A stretch of DNA of 5,318 nt from Deltaproteobacteria bacterium (GCA_015489145.1 WGAH01000036.1:1-5318); one strand, 5' to 3'; positions 1-5,318 are shown, counted from the first letter of the stretch. Translations and numbers: made by a program. Notes: generated from the sequence alone by a model not told the origin.

Positions 1-696
1 GGCATCGGCGCGCCGCCGCCGGGGCCCCCGGGCATGGCGCCGCCACCGCCCCAGCCGGCGATCCAGGGTCCCGTGGCCAGCGCCGGGGGCGCGGCGCCCG
101 GGGGCACGCCCTTCCAGGTCCAGACCGGAAACGCGGCCCCGGCGGCGGACTCGGGGCAGCGGGTGCAGTCGAACCGGGTCTACGCCATCGTCTTCGGCGT
201 GTTCCTGCTCGTCTGCATGGCGGTCCTGGTGGCCGTGTGGCTCAGCCCCAGCGGGGACGACGAGGAGGTCGCCAGCAACGCCGGCGCCACCACCGCCCCG
301 GTGGTGAGCACGACGAAGCGCAAGAAGCCGGCGCCGCCCGAGGACACCGGGATGGTCGAGGAGAAGCCCAAGCCCAAGCCGCGGCGGAGCACGCGGCGCA
401 CCTCCTCGGGCAAGACGACGTCGAAGCCGGCCGCGCCGGCGGCGCCCAAGGGGCCGGCGCCGGTGACGGTGCGCCTCAGCGACCCGACGCAGGCCACCGG
501 CATCGAGGTCGTCTGCCCCACCACCGGCTTCCGGCAGCGGGTCTCGTTCAAGAACGGTGTCGCCACCGTGCCCGGGGTGCCGCAGGACAACTGCACGATC
601 TACTTCAAGGGCGGCGCTCCGGCGAAGTTCGGCCCCGTCCACGGAGGCCGCTCGCTCACCTGCGCGATCATCGACGTCACCGCGAGGTGCTCCTGA
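1..696 (+). CDS. Single-pass membrane protein with C-terminal four-Cys domain, 5' partial
   Basis: The frame is open to the window edge, so this is probably the 3' end of a longer gene. The ATG at 34 has no convincing ribosome binding site and sits within a Pro/Gly-rich stretch that continues upstream of it. Numbering from that ATG: residues 1-47 are Ala/Pro/Gly-rich; about 49-70 form one hydrophobic helix (YAIVFGVFLLVCMAVLVAVW); about 71-144 are a linker, first acidic (GDDEE) and then rich in Lys, Arg, Pro and Thr; about 145-220 form a compact, probably beta-rich domain with cysteines at 161, 187, 210 and 219. Arg residues before the helix and DDEE after it suggest the N-terminus is inside and the Cys domain outside, where two disulfides could form. 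No catalytic motif is visible. It could be the tail of a larger signalling or FHA/kinase-type protein whose first domain lies upstream, but nothing here proves that. Coding status is well supported; function is unknown. Confidence 0.8.
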   Translation, partial: GIGAPPPGPPGMAPPPPQPAIQGPVASAGGAAPGGTPFQVQTGNAAPAADSGQRVQSNRVYAIVFGVFLLVCMAVLVAVWLSPSGDDEEVASNAGATTAPVVSTTKRKKPAPPEDTGMVEEKPKPKPRRSTRRTSSGKTTSKPAAPAAPKGPAPVTVRLSDPTQATGIEVVCPTTGFRQRVSFKNGVATVPGVPQDNCTIYFKGGAPAKFGPVHGGRSLTCAIIDVTARCS

Positions 697-716
697 GAGC
701 GAGGACTCCCGGCCCG

Positions 717-728
717 GGGTCGTGACCC
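717..728. promoter_or_regulatory. Short dyad overlapping the candidate -35 element
   Basis: GGGTC at 717-721 and GACCC at 724-728 are perfect reverse complements separated by GT. The flanking CC (714-715) and GG (729-730) extend the symmetry with one bulged G. It lies 20 bp after the stop of the upstream gene and overlaps the possible -35 hexamer at 722-727. It could be a protein-binding dyad or part of a weak terminator stem, but no T-run follows. In DNA of this GC content, a 5-bp dyad can easily arise by chance. Confidence 0.2.
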
Positions 729-750
729 GGCCGGCGCTTCGTTGTAGAGT
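722..750 (+). promoter_or_regulatory. Candidate sigma70-type promoter for the 782-2776 gene
   Basis: GTGACC at 722-727 matches TTGACA at four of six positions. TAGAGT at 745-750 matches TATAAT at four of six. The spacer is exactly 17 bp. Transcription would start near 757 and leave a leader of about 25 nt before the ATG at 782. The site falls in the only AT-relieved part of the 85-bp gap. The call rests on consensus matching alone. Confidence 0.42.
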
Positions 751-770
751 CTCGCTCCTCGCCTGCACCT

Positions 771-774
771 GGAG
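771..774 (+). promoter_or_regulatory. Ribosome binding site that fixes the start at 782
   Basis: GGAG lies 7 nt before the ATG at 782, which is good Shine-Dalgarno spacing. This supports 782 over the in-frame upstream options (GTG at 722, ATG at 557). The 557 start would overlap the previous gene by 140 bp, and either one would bury the signal peptide behind extra residues. Confidence 0.7.
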
Positions 775-781
775 ATCGGCC

Positions 782-2776
782 ATGCTGTTGAAGGTCCTGC
801 TCGCCGTCCTCGTGTCGTGGGCCGCCCCGGCCCGCGCCTCCACCGCGGATGTCCTCCCCGGCGCGCCCGCCGCGCGCGTGTTCAAGGAGCGCAAGACCGC
901 CGAGGAGAAGAAGGAGGAGCAGTCGGCCGCCGAGGCCGAGGCCGAGCGCAAGCGCAAGGAGAAGCTCGCCCGGGTCATCGTGCTCAAGTGGCCCGAGACC
1001 TCCACCGACTACAAGAGCGAGACGGTGCAGCGCAACGTCCGCAGCCGCATCGCCCGCCCCGAGGCGATGTTCTTCCCCGAGGTCGACCTCTACCAGAACG
1101 GGCGGAAGGTCCCGGACCGCACCGTCATCCCGGCCATGCAGCCGGCCATCGTGCCCGACTCCAACATCCCGCCGGTGCTCGCCGCCGTCGACGAGGTCTC
1201 GGGCATCGCCTGGGACGCGATCTCGCCGTCGGACTGGGGCATCAAGGCCCAGGATCTGCGCGCCCTGGCCGAGAACATCTGGTTCGTCGACCGGGTGGAG
1301 CTCCGGGAGCCGCTGTTCCTGCTCTACGCCCAGATCGGCCGCGCCGCCGAGAACTCCAACCACCCGGTGAGCCCCTTCTACGAGCGCGTCGGCACCGTCA
1401 CGGTCAACTACTACTGGTACCTGGCGGCCCAGCTCGCCTACCAGGAGCCGGGCCTGATGAGCAAGCTCACCGACCCGGATGTCTCGGGCAGCGTGGGCTT
1501 CCTGCTCAAGCAGCTCCAGCAGGGCGCCTTCCCCTCGTTCAAGGTGGACTTCGAGCAGGAGAACCAGTGGGACCCGGAGGAGTTCAACAAGAGCTACGAG
1601 GTCCTGATCAACGGCCTGCCCGTCGAGCTGGACGCCAACGCCCGCATCGACGCCTTCCTGGGGCGCACCGACATCTACCTCAAGCGCAAGGACACGGGCC
1701 ACGGCCTCAGCGAGCGCCTCGAGGTCCTCAAGCTCGAGGAGAAGGCCTACTTCGTGCGCGACGTGGCCCGGAAGATGATGGGCATCCACTTCATCGACCA
1801 GCTCTTCCTGCACAAGAACGAGTGCGTGCCCGAGGTCGACGGCGACATCCTCAACTTCCTGGCGATCTACCAGAAGCTGCACGACAAGGCCGAGATCTAC
1901 ATCGCCGTCCCCGAGAACGGCAACCCGAACCGCGTCTGGATCTGGCGGTGGGACAAGCGCAGCGCCCAGCTCAAGAACGTCGGCGGCGGCCCCGACACCT
2001 TCCCGGTGCGCTTCGCGGCGTTGTTCAGCACCGGCGGCCTGTTCAACGGCGCGGCGGTGAGCGTCGACAAGCCCGGCGACGAGAACGACAACACGCTCAC
2101 GCCCGGCGACTTCACCGACACCTCCCGCATCTCCACCGACTTCGACGCCGGGGCGGTGCCCTTCAACTTCGAGCTGCGGGGCCACTACAACCGGCTCATG
2201 GTCAACTTCGGCGCCGAGTTCGGCTACAACGCCTCGAGCAACGCCGACGGCTGGGTGGAGTACTACCAGACGCCCGGCAACAACGATGATCCCAACCTCG
2301 GGGCCTACCGGGTCAAGGGCTGCACCCCGATCTACAACTACGACAGCGACGGCGACGGCACGAACGACGCCTACCAGGACGATTCCGGCAACATCGTCGA
2401 CAGCCCGCCGCAGGAGTGCAACTCCATCGAGGCGGTCTACAACGAGCGCACCTTCAACCGGAACCTGTGGCTGGGGCTCGGCGTGGTCCTCGGGCGCGAC
2501 GCCGGCATCGGCTTCGGCCCGCGCTTCGCGCTGCGCTGGGGCTGGACCAACATGCCCCACGGCTGGCAGGCCACCGGCCACTTCGGCTGGGCCGTGCAGC
2601 CGCCCATCGGCGATTTCGGCGGGCGGGTGCGGCCCATCGTCGACCTCGACCTGCGCGGGGGCGTGGCCATCGCGAGGCCGCGCAGCCTTCAGCTCGACCT
2701 CGCCGCGCAGGATTCGAGCGAGAACGCCGTGATGCCGGTCTTCGGCGGCACCCTGGGCGTCGGCTTCACCTTCTGA
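782..2776 (+). CDS. Exported protein with helical N-terminus and probable outer-membrane beta-barrel C-terminus
   Basis: 664 residues from the ATG at 782. Residues 1-19 are a Sec signal peptide: Lys4, a Leu/Val-rich core, and a probable cut after Ala-Arg-Ala (19|20). Residues about 33-62 are highly charged Glu/Lys/Ala (ERKTAEEKKEEQSAAEAEAE) and probably form a coiled coil or long helix. Residues about 65-400 are a mixed, aromatic-rich region I cannot assign to a family. From about 405 to 664 the sequence alternates hydrophobic and polar residues with many Gly and aromatics, and ends GGTLGVGFTF; a C-terminal Phe is typical of outer-membrane barrels. An Asp-rich calcium-type loop, DSDGDGTND, lies at 521-529 between Cys514 and Cys546, probably in a surface loop. 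The only other cysteine is Cys348. The likely site is the outer membrane, with the middle part periplasmic. Substrate or transport role is unknown. It has its own candidate promoter and is followed at 58 bp by another exported-protein gene. Coding and export are strong; barrel topology is inferred. Confidence 0.87.
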   Translation: MLLKVLLAVLVSWAAPARASTADVLPGAPAARVFKERKTAEEKKEEQSAAEAEAERKRKEKLARVIVLKWPETSTDYKSETVQRNVRSRIARPEAMFFPEVDLYQNGRKVPDRTVIPAMQPAIVPDSNIPPVLAAVDEVSGIAWDAISPSDWGIKAQDLRALAENIWFVDRVELREPLFLLYAQIGRAAENSNHPVSPFYERVGTVTVNYYWYLAAQLAYQEPGLMSKLTDPDVSGSVGFLLKQLQQGAFPSFKVDFEQENQWDPEEFNKSYEVLINGLPVELDANARIDAFLGRTDIYLKRKDTGHGLSERLEVLKLEEKAYFVRDVARKMMGIHFIDQLFLHKNECVPEVDGDILNFLAIYQKLHDKAEIYIAVPENGNPNRVWIWRWDKRSAQLKNVGGGPDTFPVRFAALFSTGGLFNGAAVSVDKPGDENDNTLTPGDFTDTSRISTDFDAGAVPFNFELRGHYNRLMVNFGAEFGYNASSNADGWVEYYQTPGNNDDPNLGAYRVKGCTPIYNYDSDGDGTNDAYQDDSGNIVDSPPQECNSIEAVYNERTFNRNLWLGLGVVLGRDAGIGFGPRFALRWGWTNMPHGWQATGHFGWAVQPPIGDFGGRVRPIVDLDLRGGVAIARPRSLQLDLAAQDSSENAVMPVFGGTLGVGFTF

Positions 2777-2786
2777 GGCGGGGCCG

Positions 2787-2800
2787 GGCGGCGATCCGCC
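2787..2800 (+). terminator. Small GC hairpin just after the stop codon
   Basis: GGCGG (2787-2791) pairs with CCGCC (2796-2800) around a CGAT loop, 10 nt after the TGA at 2774-2776. No T-run follows, so it is not a standard intrinsic terminator. It may only protect the 3' end or do nothing. It sits directly before the larger inverted repeat at 2809-2836. Confidence 0.25.
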
Positions 2801-2808
2801 GGGGCGTT

Positions 2809-2836
2809 ATGCATCCTCCGAGCAGGGAGGATGCAT
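2809..2836 (+). promoter_or_regulatory. Perfect 11-bp inverted repeat enclosing the RBS and start codon of the next gene
   Basis: ATGCATCCTCC (2809-2819) and GGAGGATGCAT (2826-2836) are exact reverse complements around the 6-nt loop GAGCAG. A U-G pair (2808/2837) can add a twelfth pair. The right arm contains the GGAGG Shine-Dalgarno sequence (2826-2830) and the first two bases of the ATG at 2835. The left arm supplies a matching CCTCC. In mRNA this hairpin would hide the whole initiation region. In DNA it would be a symmetric protein-binding site, each arm ending in the self-complementary ATGCAT. No T-run follows, so termination is unlikely. The pairing is read directly; the regulatory role is inferred. 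Confidence 0.6.
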
Positions 2837-3875
2837 GTGGTGGCTGTGGATCGCGAGCGTCGCCCACGCGGGTGAGCTGACCTGGAAATGGAGCGAGGAG
2901 CCGGTGCGCTTCCACGCCGAGGCGCTGGTGACCACCCACCTGGGCACCCAGTACCTGGCGCTGGCGAACCTCGACGCGCGGGCGGTCCAGACGATGATCG
3001 CCCTCGACCTGAGCTGCCGGAAGGAAGCCGGCGGGTCGGCCAAGGTGGTCGAGCTGGGCTGCGCCATCGACCACGCCGAGCTTCAGGGCAAGGCCTGGAA
3101 GGGCGAGCAGGACAAGCTCGACCGCATCTTCGCCGAGTACGGCGAGCTCCTCACCGGGGCGACGATCCAGGTCGAGGCGCGGGCCGACGGGCACATCCGC
3201 ACGGTGGACCTCGAGGGGGTCAGCAAGGACCAGCAGCGGTGGGCCATCGTCCACGAGCAGCTCCGCCAGCTCCTCCGCAAGAGCCTGGCCCCCCTGTCGG
3301 TGCAGATGCCCAAGCACGGCGAGGACCCGGGCAAGCCGTGGAAGCACCGGGGCACGCCGCTGGCCTTCGAGGTGGGCAGCAACTTCGGCACGGCGGGCGG
3401 CCTGGTCTACAAGTACGAGGTGGCCGACCGGAAGGGCGACGACATCCACATCGTCGCCTCGGGGCGGGGCAACGTCTCCACCGGCGCCGAGCTCGACTCC
3501 TCGGGCACGCTGGCCCTCAACCTCGTGGTCAGCGGGCAGGTTCGCTGGGACGCGGCGGCGGGGATGATCGCCTACTCCGAGGTCGCGGTGAACGGGGCGG
3601 CCACCGCCTCGGCCGTGGCGGTGGGGCCGCAGCAGCGCTACGCCCTGGCCGCCTGGATCGCGCGGGTCCACGACGACGGGAGCATGGATGCCCTCGAGCC
3701 GGGCTCGCGGACGCCGGCGACGACGGTGGACCCGGAGGTGGAGCGGGTTCCGACGACCGCGCCGACGGCGCCCGACACCACCGTCGAGCCGCCGCCGGCG
3801 CCCGAGCCGGCCCCGGCGCCCGAGCCCGCACCTGCCCCGACGCCCCAGGTGCCGAAGCCGGTTCCGGGCGGCTGA
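2835..3875 (+). CDS. Exported protein of unknown function with Pro/Ala/Glu-rich tail
   Basis: 346 residues. The start at 2835 follows GGAGG by 4 nt (short but usable); no in-frame start lies between it and the previous gene's stop. Residues 1-12 (MWWLWIASVAHA) look like a very short signal peptide cut after Ala-His-Ala, unusual in having no positively charged N-terminus. The core, about 13-285, alternates beta-type segments, with Cys61 and Cys76 as a possible disulfide, a charged segment around 90-100 and the segment TGATIQVEARADGHIRTVDL. From about 300 to the end the protein is a Pro/Ala/Glu/Thr tail, probably unstructured and possibly spanning or binding the cell wall. The overall layout (short signal, paired beta repeats, 'G-x-I-x-x-V' segments) is loosely like secreted DUF6263-type proteins; this is only a resemblance. 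No catalytic motif or lipobox is seen. It may share a transcript with the gene 58 bp upstream, and translation may be controlled by the inverted repeat at its start. Confidence 0.83.
   Translation: MWWLWIASVAHAGELTWKWSEEPVRFHAEALVTTHLGTQYLALANLDARAVQTMIALDLSCRKEAGGSAKVVELGCAIDHAELQGKAWKGEQDKLDRIFAEYGELLTGATIQVEARADGHIRTVDLEGVSKDQQRWAIVHEQLRQLLRKSLAPLSVQMPKHGEDPGKPWKHRGTPLAFEVGSNFGTAGGLVYKYEVADRKGDDIHIVASGRGNVSTGAELDSSGTLALNLVVSGQVRWDAAAGMIAYSEVAVNGAATASAVAVGPQQRYALAAWIARVHDDGSMDALEPGSRTPATTVDPEVERVPTTAPTAPDTTVEPPPAPEPAPAPEPAPAPTPQVPKPVPGG
3795..3826 (+). repeat. 18-bp-period direct repeat coding for Pro-Ala-Pro-Glu-Pro-Ala
   Basis: The 14-bp string CCGGCGCCCGAGCC occurs at 3795-3808 and again at 3813-3826. 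A more diverged third unit follows to about 3845. Together they encode the Pro-Ala-Pro-Glu tail of the exported protein. The period is a multiple of three, so changes in copy number would lengthen or shorten the tail without a frameshift. Confidence 0.7.
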
Positions 3876-3908
3876 GCCGCCGCGGGGCCTGTCCGGGGAG
3901 GCGCCCGG
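3864..3908. terminator. Nested inverted repeats at the convergent gene junction
   Basis: GGCGGC (3867-3872) and GCCGCC (3876-3881) form a 6-bp stem whose 3-nt loop is the TGA stop codon of the plus-strand gene. A competing longer-range pairing joins CCGGGCG (3864-3870) with CGCCCGG (3902-3908), which ends one base before the stop codon of the minus-strand gene. Both structures can form in transcripts of either strand. There is no T-run on either side, so if this stops transcription it is not by the standard intrinsic route; it may instead stabilise the 3' ends. Confidence 0.35.
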
Positions 3909-5318
3909 CTACAGGTTCTTGACGAAGTCGTAGTACTCGCCGAAGTGCACGCGGCTCACCTGCTTGCCCATCTTGATGAGCTCGCGGGCGATGGCCTCGA
4001 CGCAGTGGCGCATCTGCACGGGCTCGCGCTCGGCCGAGGCGCGAATGCAGGCGTTGATCGCGGAGTTGACGATGCTCCCGCCCGCCAGCACGAACTGGTC
4101 GGCGAGCTTGCCCAGGTCGAGGTCGTCGCCGCGCGGCGCCCCCTTGGGGATGGCGCGCTCCCACAGGAGCCGCCGCTCGGCCGGCGAGGGCATGGGGAAC
4201 TCGACGACGGCCCCGAAGCGCCGGAGGAAGGCCTCGTCGATGTTCTCCTGGAGGTTGGTCGTGAGGATGGCGGCGCCCTCGAAGACCTCGAGGCGCTGGA
4301 GGAGGTAGCTGACCTCCTGGTTGGCGAAGCGGTCCTGGGCCTGCTTGACCTCGCCCCGGGAGCCGAACAGGCTGTCGGCCTCGTCGAAGAGCAGCACGGC
4401 GGTGCCCCCCTCGGCGGCGTCGAAGATCTCGCGGAGGTTCTTTTCGGTCTCGCCGACCCAGCGGCTGATGACGCTGGAGATGTCGACGCGGAACATGTCG
4501 AGGCCCAGGGCCCCCGCGATGACCTCGGCGGCCATGGTCTTGCCGGTGCCCGGCCCGCCGCTGAACAGGGCCTTGATGCCGTAGCCGCGGGCGCGGATCG
4601 CCCGCGCCCCCCAGCGGTGGAAGACGGTCTCCTGCTCGGCGATGTAGCTGACGAGCTCCTCGAGCTGCTTCTTGACCTTCCGGTTGAGGATGAGGTCGTC
4701 GAAGGTGTAGCGGGGGATGACGTGCATGGCGAGGCCGCTGAACTCGGGGCGCGAGCACTCCCGCGCCGCGGCCCACAGGGCCTCGATGGTCGGCTCGCGC
4801 CCGCCGCACTCGGCCTGGGCGCGGTCGAGGATGCGGTCGATGGTGGTGCCGCCGACCGAGTAGAAGCGCTCGGCGAGGTCGCGGCCGTGCTTCACGTTCC
4901 ACCCGCGCTCCACCATCGCCGCCTCCCAGGCCTCGAGCCGTTCCTCGAGGGTGGTGCGCGCGACCTGCACGGTGAGCGCGGGGCGATCGGTGCCGAGGAG
5001 CACGTCGATGGAACGGCGGTCGGCGCCGCCGACGAGCACCGGGTAGTCCAGGGTGGCGAGGGCGCCGCCGAGGGCCACCACCTGGTTGCGGAGGTGGGGG
5101 TCCTCGTGGCTGGTCATCACGTTGACGACGTAGGGCAGGGCGCCGTTGATCCGCAGCTCCCGGATGAGGTCCCAGGGCTGTTCGAGGTACTGCTGCGTGC
5201 GCTCGAGGTCGATGCGGACCAGGGGGCGGTCGACCCGCCGGGCGATGGCGATGGCCGCGGCCTCGCGGGCGCCGATGGTCGAGCCGATGATCGCGACGGT
5301 GACCGGGCGGTCGAGCCC
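3909..5318 (-). CDS. AAA+ ATPase with degenerate N-terminal and active C-terminal AAA modules, 5' partial
   Basis: The frame is open to the window edge, giving 469 residues (numbered from the edge) and a TAG stop at 3909-3911. The GTG at 5120 followed by ATG is not a credible start: the protein continues sensibly upstream of it. Residues 1-150 look like a AAA module that has lost its active site: a beta strand followed by GSTIGARE (12-19) where GxxxxGK[ST] is expected, then PLVRIDLERT. The active module spans about 205-450: Walker A GGPGTGKT (254-261), aromatic pore loop RWVG (286-289, Trp287), Walker B LLFDEAD (309-315), sensor 1 Asn355, arginine fingers Arg366/367 in DEAFLRRF, and a GGSIVNSA segment of the sensor 2 helix. 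AAA proteins of this classic type form hexamers that pull on protein substrates using ATP; the intact pore loop suggests threading. Cytoplasmic. Similar tandem degenerate/active AAA proteins occur beside extracellular contractile injection systems (Afp15/PVC15 type), but no other such gene is visible here. Its promoter is outside the window. Confidence 0.92.
   Translation of the reverse strand, partial: GLDRPVTVAIIGSTIGAREAAAIAIARRVDRPLVRIDLERTQQYLEQPWDLIRELRINGALPYVVNVMTSHEDPHLRNQVVALGGALATLDYPVLVGGADRRSIDVLLGTDRPALTVQVARTTLEERLEAWEAAMVERGWNVKHGRDLAERFYSVGGTTIDRILDRAQAECGGREPTIEALWAAARECSRPEFSGLAMHVIPRYTFDDLILNRKVKKQLEELVSYIAEQETVFHRWGARAIRARGYGIKALFSGGPGTGKTMAAEVIAGALGLDMFRVDISSVISRWVGETEKNLREIFDAAEGGTAVLLFDEADSLFGSRGEVKQAQDRFANQEVSYLLQRLEVFEGAAILTTNLQENIDEAFLRRFGAVVEFPMPSPAERRLLWERAIPKGAPRGDDLDLGKLADQFVLAGGSIVNSAINACIRASAEREPVQMRHCVEAIARELIKMGKQVSRVHFGEYYDFVKNL

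Noticed and set aside
34..36. ATG at 34 as the true start of the first gene
   Set aside because: There is no ribosome binding site before it, and the Pro/Gly-rich coding pattern continues to the window edge without a stop. A start further upstream is more likely, although 34 cannot be fully excluded.
557..781. Upstream extension of the barrel-protein gene to the ATG at 557 or the GTG at 722
   Set aside because: The extension overlaps the previous gene or the promoter region, encodes Arg/Ser/Pro-rich shadow sequence, and would place the clear signal peptide internally. The ATG at 782 has GGAG 7 nt upstream.
677..2581. Long antisense reading frame of 634 codons opposite the barrel-protein gene
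   Set aside because: Its product is a monotonous Val/Leu/Gly/Ala/Asp/Arg composition, as expected of the mirror of a G/C-third-position gene. It has no recognisable domain, and the plus-strand gene has a signal peptide, RBS and coherent protein.
2809..2836. Inverted repeat as an intrinsic terminator of the preceding gene
   Set aside because: The right arm runs into a start codon and GTGG with no T-run, and the stem is not GC-rich at its base.
2888..3922. Plus-strand 344-codon frame over the exported-protein gene
   Set aside because: Arg/Gly/Ala-rich shadow with no signal peptide or motif; the overlapping frame from 2835 has both start signals and normal composition.
3529..4902. 457-codon minus-strand frame overlapping the AAA+ gene in another frame
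   Set aside because: The product is an Arg/Pro/Ala/Gly-rich shadow of the AAA+ gene and crosses the convergent junction into the opposite gene. All AAA motifs lie in the other frame.
3909..5318. Naming the locus as an extracellular contractile injection system
   Set aside because: The ATPase layout is compatible, but no sheath, tube, baseplate, spike or tail-fibre gene is in the window, and the other genes do not look like such components.
1..5318. tRNA, rRNA, CRISPR arrays, insertion sequences and attachment sites
   Set aside because: I saw no spaced direct-repeat array, transposase motif, terminal repeats, cloverleaf or rRNA-like sequence. The only direct repeat found is the in-frame 18-bp-period repeat at 3795-3826.

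Overview
The window is very GC-rich, and its real genes use almost only G or C at third codon positions. It encodes exported and envelope proteins, including a probable outer-membrane beta-barrel, so the source is most likely a diderm (Gram-negative-type) bacterium. The Pro/Ala/Lys-rich linkers, acidic signal-peptide proteins and a large tandem AAA ATPase fit Myxococcota or a related former 'Deltaproteobacteria' lineage. That placement is an inference from style and not from a marker gene. I see no rRNA, tRNA, CRISPR array, insertion sequence, integrase or phage structural gene.

Layout: three genes run on the plus strand and one on the minus strand. (1) 1-696 is the 3' part of a membrane-anchored protein: a Pro-rich N-terminal part, one transmembrane helix, a basic Pro/Lys linker and a small four-cysteine domain outside the membrane. 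(2) After an 85-bp gap with a plausible sigma70-type promoter and a good ribosome binding site, 782-2776 encodes a 664-residue exported protein. It has a charged helical start, a long unrecognised middle region and a C-terminal half resembling an outer-membrane beta-barrel, with an Asp-rich calcium-type loop between two cysteines. (3) After 58 bp, 2835-3875 encodes a 346-residue exported protein with a beta-rich core and a Pro/Ala/Glu tail. Its ribosome binding site and start codon lie inside a perfect 11-bp inverted repeat. (4) 3909-5318 on the minus strand is the C-terminal 469 residues of a AAA+ ATPase. It has a complete active AAA module and, before it, the remains of a degenerate AAA module. 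It converges on gene 3 with only 33 bp between stop codons.

The three plus-strand proteins all act at or beyond the inner membrane. Genes 2 and 3 could be co-transcribed. The AAA+ ATPase is cytoplasmic and convergently transcribed, so a shared function is not shown. No known multi-gene system can be named from this window. The strongest unexplained signal is the RBS-occluding hairpin at 2809-2836. The most informative protein-level observations are the tandem degenerate/active AAA architecture and the gene 2 domain combination.
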